Shown: positions 6,484 through 12,679 of the stretch, in pieces | How the letters are laid out: every line of letters begins with the position of its first letter | How positions within the stretch are numbered: position 1 is the stretch's first letter | Notes under the pieces: generated by a model | The model's database searches: none | What the model saw: the letters and a program-made list of their open reading frames with translations, nothing else | What the model was told of the DNA's origin: nothing | Assembly: GCA_002417905.1 (NCBI GenBank) | Contig: DIDB01000189.1 | Coordinates: forward strand, 1-12,679 | DNA length: 12,679 nt | Reading direction: 5' to 3' | Origin: Pseudomonadaceae bacterium UBA5811 | GTDB taxonomy: Bacteria; Pseudomonadota; Gammaproteobacteria; Pseudomonadales; Pseudomonadaceae | Program-made: the position numbers and the translations under genes

Positions 6484-7038
6484 TCAGCTCCGGCCCGCGA
6501 CCTGCGACAAGGCCGCGGCACCGGCCAGCCACTGTGCGCGGCCCAGGCGGTACAGCCGGACAGGCTGACCATGGAACTGCGCGGCAGCAAAACCGGAGAA
6601 GCCGGCTTTTTCCACAACCCGCTGCGAAGCCCGGTGTTCCGGCGCGATAATGGCCACCACCGAACCGGGCCAGGGCAGGCTGAAACCCTGTGCCAGGCTG
6701 GCCTGCACCGCCTCGCTGGCCAGCCCCTGTCCCCAGTGACTGCGGGCCAGCCGGTACCCCAGGTTGAGCTCCTCCCGGCCCTCCACCCGGTCCGGCCCGA
6801 GACCGCAATAGCCAATCAGCTGGCCGGACTGCCGCTCGACCAGCGCCCAGGGGCTCAGCCCCTGCTGCTGCCAGGTCTGCTGGCACCAGCCGATAAAGCG
6901 CCGGGTGGTCTGCAGATCAGCGGGTCCCCGCACTGAATGGCGCATGACCTCCGGATCGGCCAGGATCGGTGCCAGGGCAGCCAGATCCCCGGCCTCAAAG
7001 GGCCGTAGCAGCAGACGGGCGGTGCGGGCAATCAGCAT
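6484..7038 (-). CDS. GNAT-family N-acetyltransferase (RimJ/RimL type)
   Basis: Cytoplasmic enzyme that transfers an acetyl group from acetyl-CoA to an amino group; the substrate is not known (protein N-termini, small amines and antibiotics all occur in this group). The 184 residues show the usual order: N-terminal strand RTARLLLRPF (5-14), the central sheet around GYCGLG (76-81), the acetyl-CoA loop in LGYRLARSHWGQGLASEA (93-110), and the C-terminal helix/strand ASQRVVEKAGF (137-147) with an alanine where the family often has asparagine. The ATG at 7038 has GGAG 7 bases upstream. The gene is a single unit closed by the terminator at 6452-6472. A long stem-loop touches its ribosome site. Confidence 0.9.
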   Translation of the reverse strand: MLIARTARLLLRPFEAGDLAALAPILADPEVMRHSVRGPADLQTTRRFIGWCQQTWQQQGLSPWALVERQSGQLIGYCGLGPDRVEGREELNLGYRLARSHWGQGLASEAVQASLAQGFSLPWPGSVVAIIAPEHRASQRVVEKAGFSGFAAAQFHGQPVRLYRLGRAQWLAGAAALSQVAGRS

Positions 7039-7047
7039 CCGGCCTCT

Positions 7048-7083
7048 CCGGAATATGAACAGGGCGCAGTCTGTCCATTCCGG
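7048..7083 (-). other. Stem-loop next to the acetyltransferase ribosome site
   Basis: CCGGAAT (7077-7083 on the minus strand) and ATTCCGG (7048-7054) pair perfectly. Inside them GGACAG and CTGTTC pair with one G-U and a 2-base bulge, giving a stem of about 13 pairs. The last two bases of the right arm are part of the GGAG ribosome site. It could dampen translation of the acetyltransferase, or be the end structure of the upstream gene; there is no T run. Confidence 0.38.
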
Positions 7084-7113
7084 ATGACAGCCTGACAGGC
7101 CGGAGCAGTTGCA

Positions 7114-7638
7114 TCAGTTGATGCTGTAACCCCGGCCACTCAGGCAGGCGCCCAGTGCCCGCTGGTAATACACGGCCAGTTGCTCGGTGGGTTCCCGGGT
7201 TGCCTGCGAGGGATCAAAACCGCTCTGGCTGACCGCCCAGCGGTGGCATTCATAACGGTCCCGGGCCTGCTGCTCCTGACTCTGGCCAGTAGCCGGATAG
7301 GCAATCACGTCATAACTGGTGGCCGGCAGCAGGGTTGCACCCGCTGGCGGCTCAACCACGACATAACGCTCCTGGCTGGCATTCCACAGGTAATAGGTCC
7401 CGGCAGCCAGGAAATACAGGGTGCTGCCAATCCACAGCTCCCGGGCAAAATCGGGCAGACCGTGTCCATAGCGTGGGCCCGGGCCATCCCAGTGCCGGTA
7501 AGGCCCCTGCCAGGCTTCCATTCCACCTGAGCCACCGCCATGCCCGCCGGGGCCGGCCTCATGCTGGCCGGGCCCGGCCAGAACCGGGTAGTCCATGGCC
7601 AGCAGCAGCAGGCCGGTGATCAGTGTTTTTCTCATCAT
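7114..7638 (-). CDS. Small exported DUF6515-like protein
   Basis: Function unknown. The 174-residue product starts with a signal peptide (RKTLITGLLLLAMDYPVLA, cleavage probably near residue 22). A glycine/histidine-rich stretch follows at about 23-60, then a hydrophobic segment at about 70-86 (ELWIGSTLYFLAAGTYYLW) and a C-terminal domain with RYECHRWAVSQSGFDP and YYQRALGACLSGRGYSI. I recognise these last motifs from DUF6515-type and related glycine-zipper envelope proteins; their two cysteines could form a disulfide in the periplasm. The ATG at 7638 has AGGAG 8 bases upstream; a TTG at 7644 would sit too close to it. It lies 82 bases after the metal-sensor kinase on the same strand and may be co-expressed with it, though a hairpin lies between them. 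Confidence 0.75.
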   Translation of the reverse strand: MMRKTLITGLLLLAMDYPVLAGPGQHEAGPGGHGGGSGGMEAWQGPYRHWDGPGPRYGHGLPDFARELWIGSTLYFLAAGTYYLWNASQERYVVVEPPAGATLLPATSYDVIAYPATGQSQEQQARDRYECHRWAVSQSGFDPSQATREPTEQLAVYYQRALGACLSGRGYSIN

Positions 7639-7647
7639 TTGCAAGTC

Positions 7648-7659
7648 TCCTGTACAGGA
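7648..7659. repeat. 12-base palindrome over the DUF6515 ribosome site
   Basis: TCCTGTACAGGA is a perfect palindrome that includes part of the AGGAG ribosome site of the DUF6515-like gene. It could be an operator or a small translational switch; nothing else supports either. Confidence 0.3.
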
Positions 7660-7664
7660 TCAAT

Positions 7665-7694
7665 GGCCAGTCCGGCACCCGGATCAGTCTGGCC
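7665..7694 (-). terminator. Compound hairpin after the metal-sensor kinase gene
   Basis: GGCCAG (7665-7670) pairs with CTGGCC (7689-7694), and within it TCCGG (7671-7675) pairs with CCGGA (7679-7683) around a 3-base loop, leaving a 5-base bulge on one side. The stem is strong (11 pairs, mostly G-C) and lies 26 bases after the kinase stop codon. No T run follows, so it may be a weak or partial terminator or an mRNA end-protector. Confidence 0.4.
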
Positions 7695-7720
7695 GGAACC
7701 GGCAATAATGCCAGCCCGGC

Positions 7721-9109
7721 TCAGCCCGCCGGCACCGGAAAAATCAGGCTGAAACAGGTGGGTCCTTCCGGACTGCTGCAGACGTCAACCCGCCCACCAT
7801 GCCGCTGCATGATGGACTGGACAATGGCCAGGCCAAGACCGGTTCCACCCCGGCCCCGGGAGCGGCAGGGGTCTACCCGGTAAAAGCGCTCGAAGATCCG
7901 CGCCTGATGGGCCACCGCAATGCCCGGCCCGCTATTGGTCACCGACAGGCTGACCTGATCCGGTGCCGGACTGATCTCCAGATGGATCTGGCCCTGCCGG
8001 GGGCAGTAGCGGATGGCATTGGACAGCAGATTGGACAGGGCGCGCTGGATCATCAGCCGGTCGCCGGTGACCTGCCCGGCTCCCGCGGTAGTCAGGCGGA
8101 TGTTTTTGTCTTCGGCGGCCAGGCTGAAAATATCGGCCATCTTCAGCATCTCGGCTTCCAGCTCGACCGGACCAAAGGCCTGACTGGAGGTTTCCTCGCT
8201 GACCTGGGCCAGATAAAGCATGTCCGAAACAATCCGGGCCAGCCGCTCCAGCTCTTCACTGCAGGACTCCAGTGCCACCCGGTATTCGGCCGCCGAGCGC
8301 TCCCGGGCCAGGGTCACCTGGGCCCGGCCCAGCAGGTTGGTGATCGGGGAGCGCAGCTCGTGGGCCAGATCGTCGGAAAACCGGGTCAGCTGCTGTACGC
8401 CAAGGTCCAGCCGCTCCAGCATCACGTTGATGCCGCAGGCCAGCTCATGCAGTTCCCGGGGCAGATTACGGGTCTCGATGCGGTGTGTCAGGCTTTCCGT
8501 GGACACCCGGGCAGCCACGGCCATGAACTCATGCAGGGGCTGCAGGCTGCGCCGGGCTGTCCACCAGGCACCACCACCGGTCAGAAACAGCAGGAAGGGC
8601 AGAGCCAGCAGGATGGAGTGCAGCAGGGCCTGCAGCAGCTGCTCGTCGGCCAGGCGGTTATAGGCCAGCTGGACACTGACCGGAGTGCCATCGTGCAGGG
8701 TCATTTGCCGGCTGGCAATCAGCAGGATGTGCCCATGGTGATCCCGCCAGTGCTCAAACTGCAGGAAAGGCCGGCGGAGACCGGCATGCAGGCCGGCGGG
8801 CAGGGCGAAACCATAATCAAACAGAACACTGGGCCGGGGGGGCAGACTGATGATCCGCAGGTGCAGGTTGTCATGCCCCATCAGTTCATCAACCAGATGG
8901 TGCTGCTCCAGTTGCCGGTTTTCATGATGCGGTGGCATGCCCAGGCTATGGGCGATCCGCTCCAGCCGGCCCTGCAGGTCCGAGCGGGCAATGCTTTCCA
9001 GTCCACGGGCCACCGACCAGTAGCCCAGCACGGCCAGCAGCAGCACCAGCCCGGCCCCCAGCAGGCCCACCTGCAGGCCCAGCCGCAGGGACAGGCTGGC
9101 CGGTTTCAC
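7721..9109 (-). CDS. Heavy-metal sensor histidine kinase (CusS/CopS family)
   Basis: Inner-membrane kinase that senses metal ions, most likely copper or silver, in the periplasm and phosphorylates the adjacent regulator. The 462 residues have membrane helices at about 11-34 and 161-183 with a periplasmic domain of about 125 residues between them. That domain holds 13 histidines (among them HH at 61-62, HH at 70-71, and H124, H125, H127) plus methionines, as expected of a soft-metal sensor. A HAMP domain follows at about 184-235, then the phosphoacceptor box [12 protein letters not shown] with H250, N360 (NLLSNAIRY), NSGPGI (392-397) and [10 protein letters not shown] (421-430). Translation starts at a GTG (9109) that overlaps the regulator's TGA by 4 bases, with GGAGG 7 bases upstream. 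The metal is not settled by sequence, and no efflux or copper-oxidase gene is in the window. Confidence 0.92.
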   Translation of the reverse strand: MKPASLSLRLGLQVGLLGAGLVLLLAVLGYWSVARGLESIARSDLQGRLERIAHSLGMPPHHENRQLEQHHLVDELMGHDNLHLRIISLPPRPSVLFDYGFALPAGLHAGLRRPFLQFEHWRDHHGHILLIASRQMTLHDGTPVSVQLAYNRLADEQLLQALLHSILLALPFLLFLTGGGAWWTARRSLQPLHEFMAVAARVSTESLTHRIETRNLPRELHELACGINVMLERLDLGVQQLTRFSDDLAHELRSPITNLLGRAQVTLARERSAAEYRVALESCSEELERLARIVSDMLYLAQVSEETSSQAFGPVELEAEMLKMADIFSLAAEDKNIRLTTAGAGQVTGDRLMIQRALSNLLSNAIRYCPRQGQIHLEISPAPDQVSLSVTNSGPGIAVAHQARIFERFYRVDPCRSRGRGGTGLGLAIVQSIMQRHGGRVDVCSSPEGPTCFSLIFPVPAG

Positions 9110-9780
9110 GAACGGGCCTCCAGCACATAGCCCACCCCGCGCAGGGTATGGATCAGCCGCTCCGGAAAGGGATCATCCACCTTGGCCCGCAGGCGACGGA
9201 TGGCCACCTCCACCACGTTGGTATCGCAGTCAAAATTCATGTCCCACACCAGGGCAATGATCTGGGTGCGGGACAGCACCTCGCCCGTGCGGCGCATCAG
9301 CAGGTGCAGCAGGGCGAACTCCTTGGTGGTCAGATCAATCCGCTGGCCGGCCCGGAAGGCCCGGTGCCGGCCGGTATCCAGTTCAAGGTCGGCCACCTTC
9401 AGGACATCCGGTACGGGAATCTGCTCGCTGCGGCGCAGCAGGCTGCGGACCCGGGCCAGAAACTCCGGAAACTCGAAAGGCTTGACCAGGTAATCATCAG
9501 CCCCCAGATCCAGCCCCCGGACCTTGTCTTCCAGCCGCCCCCGGGCCGTAAGCATCATCACCCGGGTATTGCCCTGCTGGCGGATCTGGCGCAGCACCTC
9601 CCAGCCATCCAGCTCCGGCAGGTTGACATCCAGGATCACCAGATCGTAGTCCTGCTGGCGGATCAGGTGGAGGCCCTCAAGACCGGTTGCGGCACAATCC
9701 ACCACATAACAGTTTTCGCTCAGCCCCTGGTGCAGGTATTCCGCCGTTTTGGGCTCATCTTCGACAATCAGTATGCGCAT
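9106..9780 (-). CDS. Heavy-metal response regulator (CusR/CopR family)
   Basis: OmpR-class activator controlled by the kinase encoded just downstream. The 224 residues comprise a receiver domain at 1-115 (E7, D8, phospho-acceptor D51 in [14 protein letters not shown]78, K100 in VKPF) and a winged-helix domain at about 125-222. The stretch [20 protein letters not shown] is nearly diagnostic for the CusR/CopR/IrlR/CzcR group of metal regulators. The ATG at 9780 has AGG 7 bases upstream, and the gene overlaps the kinase start by 4 bases, so both are made together. The 89-base divergent gap to the Oxidored-like gene holds a short inverted repeat but no copper box that I recognise. Confidence 0.94.
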   Translation of the reverse strand: MRILIVEDEPKTAEYLHQGLSENCYVVDCAATGLEGLHLIRQQDYDLVILDVNLPELDGWEVLRQIRQQGNTRVMMLTARGRLEDKVRGLDLGADDYLVKPFEFPEFLARVRSLLRRSEQIPVPDVLKVADLELDTGRHRAFRAGQRIDLTTKEFALLHLLMRRTGEVLSRTQIIALVWDMNFDCDTNVVEVAIRRLRAKVDDPFPERLIHTLRGVGYVLEARS

Positions 9781-9811
9781 GCTGCAACCTGGCCCTCAGC
9801 ACCCGGTTTAT

Positions 9812-9822
9812 GGGTAATACCC
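9812..9822. promoter_or_regulatory. Short inverted repeat in the divergent promoter gap
   Basis: GGGTAATACCC has perfect 5-base arms around one base. It lies 32 bases before the metal-regulator start and 47 bases before the Oxidored-like start. It may be an operator for either gene; its short length makes chance a real alternative. Confidence 0.25.
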
Positions 9823-9869
9823 GATAGTTGTGGGATCATGCCACTCCAGCCGAATAGGGGAGGGAAATA

Positions 9870-10043
9870 ATGCAGCAGGATCCGATACCGGAAGCCCCGG
9901 AGCCACCAGGGGATGGCGAGTGCTGCCAGAGCAGCTGCGGCGAGGCCTGCGTCTGGGAAAAATACTACATTGCCCGGGAGCAGTATGCGCAGGCCCTGAA
10001 AGCCTGGCGGGCCAGGCACCCGGAGCAGGCCGGGGCTCACTGA
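9870..10043 (+). CDS. Small Oxidored-like domain protein (57 aa)
   Basis: A short cysteine-rich protein. It reads MQQDPIPEAPEPPGDGE, then CCQSSCGEACVWEKYY, then a helical tail ending in KAWRARHPEQAGAH. The CC-x3-C-x3-C-V-W-E-x-Y pattern (C18, C19, C23, C27) after a proline-rich N-terminus is the hallmark of the Oxidored-like family (PF09791 from memory), found in proteobacteria and also in eukaryotic mitochondrial proteins. The role is unknown; metal binding or redox chemistry by the four cysteines is inference. The ATG at 9870 has a very strong ribosome site (GGGGAGGG, 9857-9864, 5 bases before the start). It is divergent from the metal regulator, and its last 7 bases overlap the end of the FUSC gene on the other strand. 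Confidence 0.86.
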   Translation: MQQDPIPEAPEPPGDGECCQSSCGEACVWEKYYIAREQYAQALKAWRARHPEQAGAH

Positions 10044-11002
10044 GGGTGCAGCCGGTCCAGCAGCCGGTTTTCGAAACCGACCACCAGAATGGCCAGCCCA
10101 CCTCCGATCAGGGTAGCCAGCAGCCGCTCATAGCTGGCCTGCCATTCGGATGAGCCACCAATGGCCAGCATCAGCAGGACACTGGCGCTCAGGAACAGAC
10201 AGAACAGGCTATAGCGGGCATTTTGCAGGGTGTAGGCCAGAAAGACACAGGCCAGGGTCACAGCGACCAGCACCTGCGGATCACGGATGGCATGAGCCAG
10301 TGGCATGGCCAGCAGACAGCCCCCCAGGGTGCCCAGCAGCCGCCCCGCACCCTTGCTGCGGGTTTCCCGCAGGTCCAGCTTCAGGACACTCAGCGCCGCC
10401 AGCGGCGCCCAGTAACCATGACCCAGGCCCAGCAGCTGGATAATCAGCATGCTGAGAAAAATCACCGAACCGATGTAAACCGCATAGCGGCCCAGCCGGA
10501 CCTGGCCCTCCAGGTTATTGCGGATGGCATTCAGGTTAGCCCGGAACAGGGTGTAACTGAGCGGAGTTCGCGGCTGGCGGATCAGCTGGTGAAACAGCTG
10601 GAAGCCCAGCATTTCCACCGCAGCCCCCAGGAGCAGCAGCAGGGCCCGCTCATTGGCGGTCTCAAGCCCGCCCGCGTAATTGCCCGCCACCACCAGCGCC
10701 ACGGTCCACTGCTGGACAATCCACCAGGCCGTGTTATCCACCGCTGAAACCAGGGCACAGCCGATGGCCCACAGCACGGCCAGCAGCAACAGCAGGGGGA
10801 AAAAATTGCCCGCCAGCGAGCCCAGCCAGGCCGAGGTACAGATGCCGATGGCCACAATCAGCATGGGTGCGGGCGGATAGTCGGACAGCTTCTTGAACGC
10901 GCCAAAGCCCACGGTAAAGGCCCCACTGAAGGCAATCAGGCAGGCATCAATATCCGCCGGAAACAGCAGGCCAAAAACAAGAATGACCAGCAGGCCCGGC
11001 AT
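10037..11002 (-). CDS. FUSC-family integral membrane protein (half-size)
   Basis: Inner-membrane protein related to AaeB/YccS and fusaric-acid resistance proteins, which export aromatic acids or have unknown substrates. The 321 residues contain two hydrophobic blocks of roughly five to six helices each (about 1-142 and 175-312) joined by a short cytoplasmic link, and no large soluble domains, so it is much shorter than the 650-plus residues of AaeB. The conserved stretch GYWAPLAALSVLKLDLRETRSKGAGRLLGTLGG (positions 196-228) identifies the family. The ATG at 11002 is the only standard start codon in frame, but no ribosome site precedes it, and the reading frame upstream (FSQWQLSLAC) still looks like protein, so the N-terminus is uncertain. 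Its final bases overlap the end of the Oxidored-like gene. Transport function is family knowledge only. Confidence 0.82.
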   Translation of the reverse strand: MPGLLVILVFGLLFPADIDACLIAFSGAFTVGFGAFKKLSDYPPAPMLIVAIGICTSAWLGSLAGNFFPLLLLLAVLWAIGCALVSAVDNTAWWIVQQWTVALVVAGNYAGGLETANERALLLLLGAAVEMLGFQLFHQLIRQPRTPLSYTLFRANLNAIRNNLEGQVRLGRYAVYIGSVIFLSMLIIQLLGLGHGYWAPLAALSVLKLDLRETRSKGAGRLLGTLGGCLLAMPLAHAIRDPQVLVAVTLACVFLAYTLQNARYSLFCLFLSASVLLMLAIGGSSEWQASYERLLATLIGGGLAILVVGFENRLLDRLHPQ

Positions 11003-11115
11003 GCAGGCCAGCGACAGCTGCCATTGACTGAAAACATTGCCCAGAATGAAGTACCCCGGTACGGCCTGCTAACCTTGCCAGAACGATACCGAAAAGCCTC
11101 ACAGGAAGTACCGCC

Positions 11116-11766
11116 GTGAAACTTTACCAGTATGACCATTGCCCGTTCTGCGTCCGTGCGGACATGGTAGCCAACTACCGGCAGGTCCGGCATGAAAAAG
11201 TTTACCTGCTCAATGACGATGAGCAGACCTGCCTGACCCTGATCGGTACCAAGATGGTACCCATCCTGCAGTTCGATGATGGCTCCGCCATGGGCGAGAG
11301 TCTGGATATCGTGCGCGAACTGGACCGGCTGGGCCCGCCAGAACGGCCGCTGATGCCCGGCACAGAACAGCCTGCGGCCATTCTGGCCGCATTCGAAGCC
11401 GCCCATCTGGCCATCAGCTGCCTGCTGTTCCCGCGAAATATCGCTCTGGACCTGCCCGAGTTTGCCACCACGGCGGCCCGGGACTACTTCCGGCACAAAA
11501 AAGAAGCCCGGATCGGCCGCTCTTTTGAACAGGCCCTGCAGGAGACGGCCCGGCACCAGGCCTGCGTGGAACAGATGCTGTCCAGCCTGCCCGCCCTGCC
11601 GGCAACCATGGAAGGCCGGCTGGGACTGGATGATGTGCTGGTTTATCCCACCCTGCGCAACCTGAGCATGGTCAGGGACCTGCAGATGCCCGGCTCCATC
11701 CAGGCCTATCTGGAGCGGATAGCAGCCCTGACGGGCACTCACACCTATTTTGACCGGGCGCTTTAA
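11116..11766 (+). CDS. grxB: Glutaredoxin 2
   Basis: Glutathione-dependent disulfide reductase of the GrxB type, which has a glutathione-transferase-like two-domain fold. The 216 residues match E. coli Grx2 in length and order. The thioredoxin-like domain (1-72) has the active site C9-P-F-C12 in YDHCPFC, the cis-proline P49 in KMVPIL and the glutathione-binding MGESLDIV (59-66). The helical domain follows, with FEAAHLAISCLLFPR, the TTAARDYFRHKKE segment and DVLVYPTLRNLSMV near the end. Translation starts at a GTG with AGGAAG 7 bases upstream. It is a single gene, divergent from FUSC and convergent with the DUF2202 gene across a strong hairpin. Role: repair of glutathionylated or oxidised proteins in the cytoplasm. 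Confidence 0.95.
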   Translation: MKLYQYDHCPFCVRADMVANYRQVRHEKVYLLNDDEQTCLTLIGTKMVPILQFDDGSAMGESLDIVRELDRLGPPERPLMPGTEQPAAILAAFEAAHLAISCLLFPRNIALDLPEFATTAARDYFRHKKEARIGRSFEQALQETARHQACVEQMLSSLPALPATMEGRLGLDDVLVYPTLRNLSMVRDLQMPGSIQAYLERIAALTGTHTYFDRAL

Positions 11767-11776
11767 ACCGCCCGGT
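11753..11776. terminator. Hairpin between grxB and the DUF2202 gene
   Basis: ACCGGGCG (11753-11760) and CGCCCGGT (11769-11776) pair perfectly over 8 bases with an 8-base loop that contains the grxB stop codon TAA. It sits between two convergent genes 12 bases apart and could stop transcription from both sides; the loop supplies TTTAAA but there is no T run after the stem on either strand. A smaller repeat GTGCT-C-AGCAC (11775-11785) overlaps it and holds the DUF2202 stop. Confidence 0.5.
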
Positions 11777-11778
11777 GC

Positions 11779-12447
11779 TCAGCACTCCTCATGGGGCGAG
11801 CGGGCAATGGCCTGAAACTCCTCCGGAGCCAGATGCTCAGGAACATAGTGGATGCCCAGCTGCTGCATCCACTGGTAAAACGCCCGCAGGTGATTGCGCG
11901 ACCCCATTTCCAGATCTGCATAAACCGCCAGGATCGCCGGCTTGTCAGTACGGCGGGCAGCGGCCCGCAAATCAACGATATCCAGCTCCTCAATCAGCAG
12001 TCCGACCCGGACAGCCTCCTCCAGACTCTGCAATCCCTGGCCGATCAGCCGGTCATACAGGGCCTGCATGCCGGTATCCCGGAACTGGCTATCCCCCAGA
12101 CCCTGCACCGGATCCGGCAGCCCATAATGCTCCAGCAGGGCCAGCACAGCGGCCATATGCACCTGCTCGGAACCGCTGATATTCCTGAACGGCGGAATCT
12201 GCCACTGCCCGTACAGGCGCACGTAGACATCATGGGCCACCTTTTCCTCTTCGCGCATGGCATACAGGTCATCGCGCTCTGCCGGACTGAGTGGCATGAC
12301 TGGCGTGGCTGTAATCATTGCCTGCAGGCTGGACAGATGGGCCTGCCGGTACTGGAGGTCAGATCCATGGTCATGGTTGTGACCATGGCCGTGGCCCTGC
12401 CCACGTCCATTCCCCCATCCCTTCCGGTTACTTCTGGCTTGATGCAT
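11779..12447 (-). CDS. DUF2202 ferritin-like protein with a histidine-rich N-terminus
   Basis: Function not established; DUF2202 proteins have a ferritin-like four-helix bundle expected to bind two metal ions. The 222 residues start with a basic, glycine- and histidine-rich segment (residues 9-29, with GHGHGHNHDHG), then the domain at about 50-215. Conserved elements are EEEKVAHDVY (66-75), SEQVHM (93-98, E94 and H97), EELDIVDL (153-160) and GSRNHLRAFY (182-191, H186), which supply the likely metal ligands. There is no signal peptide with this start. The ATG at 12447 has an excellent ribosome site, GGGAGGA, 6 bases upstream; the frame is open further to 12663, but that part has no matching site and does not look like protein. 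The histidine cluster suggests nickel, copper, zinc or iron binding (inference). Confidence 0.88.
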   Translation of the reverse strand: MHQARSNRKGWGNGRGQGHGHGHNHDHGSDLQYRQAHLSSLQAMITATPVMPLSPAERDDLYAMREEEKVAHDVYVRLYGQWQIPPFRNISGSEQVHMAAVLALLEHYGLPDPVQGLGDSQFRDTGMQALYDRLIGQGLQSLEEAVRVGLLIEELDIVDLRAAARRTDKPAILAVYADLEMGSRNHLRAFYQWMQQLGIHYVPEHLAPEEFQAIARSPHEEC

Positions 12448-12516
12448 CAGTTGTCCTCCCTCGGTGACAGACCTGACCGGTCTGCCTGGAACCCCGGCCG
12501 TTACAGGCCAGCAGGC

Positions 12517-12603
12517 AGCATTCAACTCCTGCCAGCCCGGAGATATGCCGGGAAAAGCATTCAACCCTGTCCGACTGTAGGCGCCAGCGACGGTTGCCGG
12601 CAA
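12517..12603. promoter_or_regulatory. Repeats upstream of the DUF2202 gene
   Basis: AGCATTCAAC occurs twice in the same direction (12517-12526 and 12556-12565), 39 bases apart. Between the copies CCCGG (12536-12540) and CCGGG (12548-12552) form an inverted repeat with a 7-base centre. Further upstream TTGCCGGCAA (12594-12603) is a perfect palindrome. They lie 70-156 bases before the DUF2202 start and are candidates for regulator sites. I see no clear -35/-10 pair. Confidence 0.35.
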
Positions 12604-12628
12604 GGTACAGATCCGCGCAGCCAGTCCG

Positions 12629-12679
12629 TTAGCGGACCTGATGGCAGAGCTGCAGCAGGGCACGGACCCAGACCGGCTG
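12629..12679 (-). CDS. Possible C-terminal end of a gene entering from the right
   Basis: From the right edge one minus-strand frame reads 16 residues, QPVWVRALLQLCHQVR, then TAA. The stop codon lies in the loop of a small hairpin (GTCCG at 12624-12628 with CGGAC at 12633-12637), as at other gene ends in this window. The fragment is too short to identify and could be chance. Confidence 0.28.
   Translation of the reverse strand, partial: QPVWVRALLQLCHQVR

Noticed and set aside
12448..12663. A 72-residue N-terminal extension of the DUF2202 protein
   Set aside because: The strong ribosome site GGGAGGA lies directly before the ATG at 12447, and the extension has no recognisable signal peptide or domain.
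1..12679. Search for CRISPR arrays, tRNA or rRNA genes, insertion-sequence ends, toxin-antitoxin pairs or phage genes
   Set aside because: No regularly spaced repeats, cloverleaf, transposase, integrase or paired small genes were seen; the gene content looks like normal chromosome.

Overview
The window looks like an ordinary chromosomal stretch of a GC-rich (by eye somewhat above 60%) proteobacterium. It holds 14 supported protein genes, two of them cut or placed at the edges, plus a possible third fragment at the far right. I see no rRNA, tRNA, insertion sequence, phage gene, CRISPR array or toxin-antitoxin pair. The gene families (FecI/FecR, KdpD/KdpE, GrxB, a Vitreoscilla-type single-domain globin, a small Oxidored-like protein, and an MCP with a C-terminal sensor) fit a beta- or gammaproteobacterium. 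A Neisseriales-like betaproteobacterium is my weak guess, made without any database search.

Layout. 1-1277: an iron-starvation sigma factor and its FecR anti-sigma regulator on the minus strand, behind a 16/19 match to the Fur box; the FecR gene runs off the left edge, where a TonB-dependent receptor would be expected. 1410-2987: a divergent chemoreceptor with no periplasmic domain. 2995-3447: a single-domain haemoglobin, convergent with the chemoreceptor. 3580-5711: KdpE and a KdpD-like kinase that lacks the usual N-terminal half, translationally coupled by a 4-base overlap. 5751-7038: a membrane-anchored DUF2726 protein and a RimJ/RimL-type acetyltransferase, separated by a clear rho-independent terminator. 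7114-9780: a heavy-metal two-component system (histidine-rich sensor plus CusR-type regulator) followed by a small exported DUF6515-like protein. 9870-10043: a 57-residue Oxidored-like protein on the plus strand. 10037-11002: a half-size FUSC membrane protein. 11116-11766: glutaredoxin 2. 11779-12447: a DUF2202 ferritin-like protein with a histidine-rich N-terminus.

Taken together, many genes deal with metals, redox and envelope signalling (Fur/FecI-FecR, globin, metal-sensing kinase, Oxidored-like, glutaredoxin, DUF2202). They lie in small separate transcription units on both strands, so this is a neighbourhood and not a demonstrated single system. I did not find a convincing new multi-gene defence or mobile system. 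The most notable details are the iron-regulated sigma promoter, the trimmed KdpD, the chemoreceptor's C-terminal sensor domain, the tiny cysteine-rich gene, the doubtful start of the FUSC gene, the histidine-rich DUF2202 protein with repeats upstream of it, and hairpins built around stop codons at convergent gene ends.
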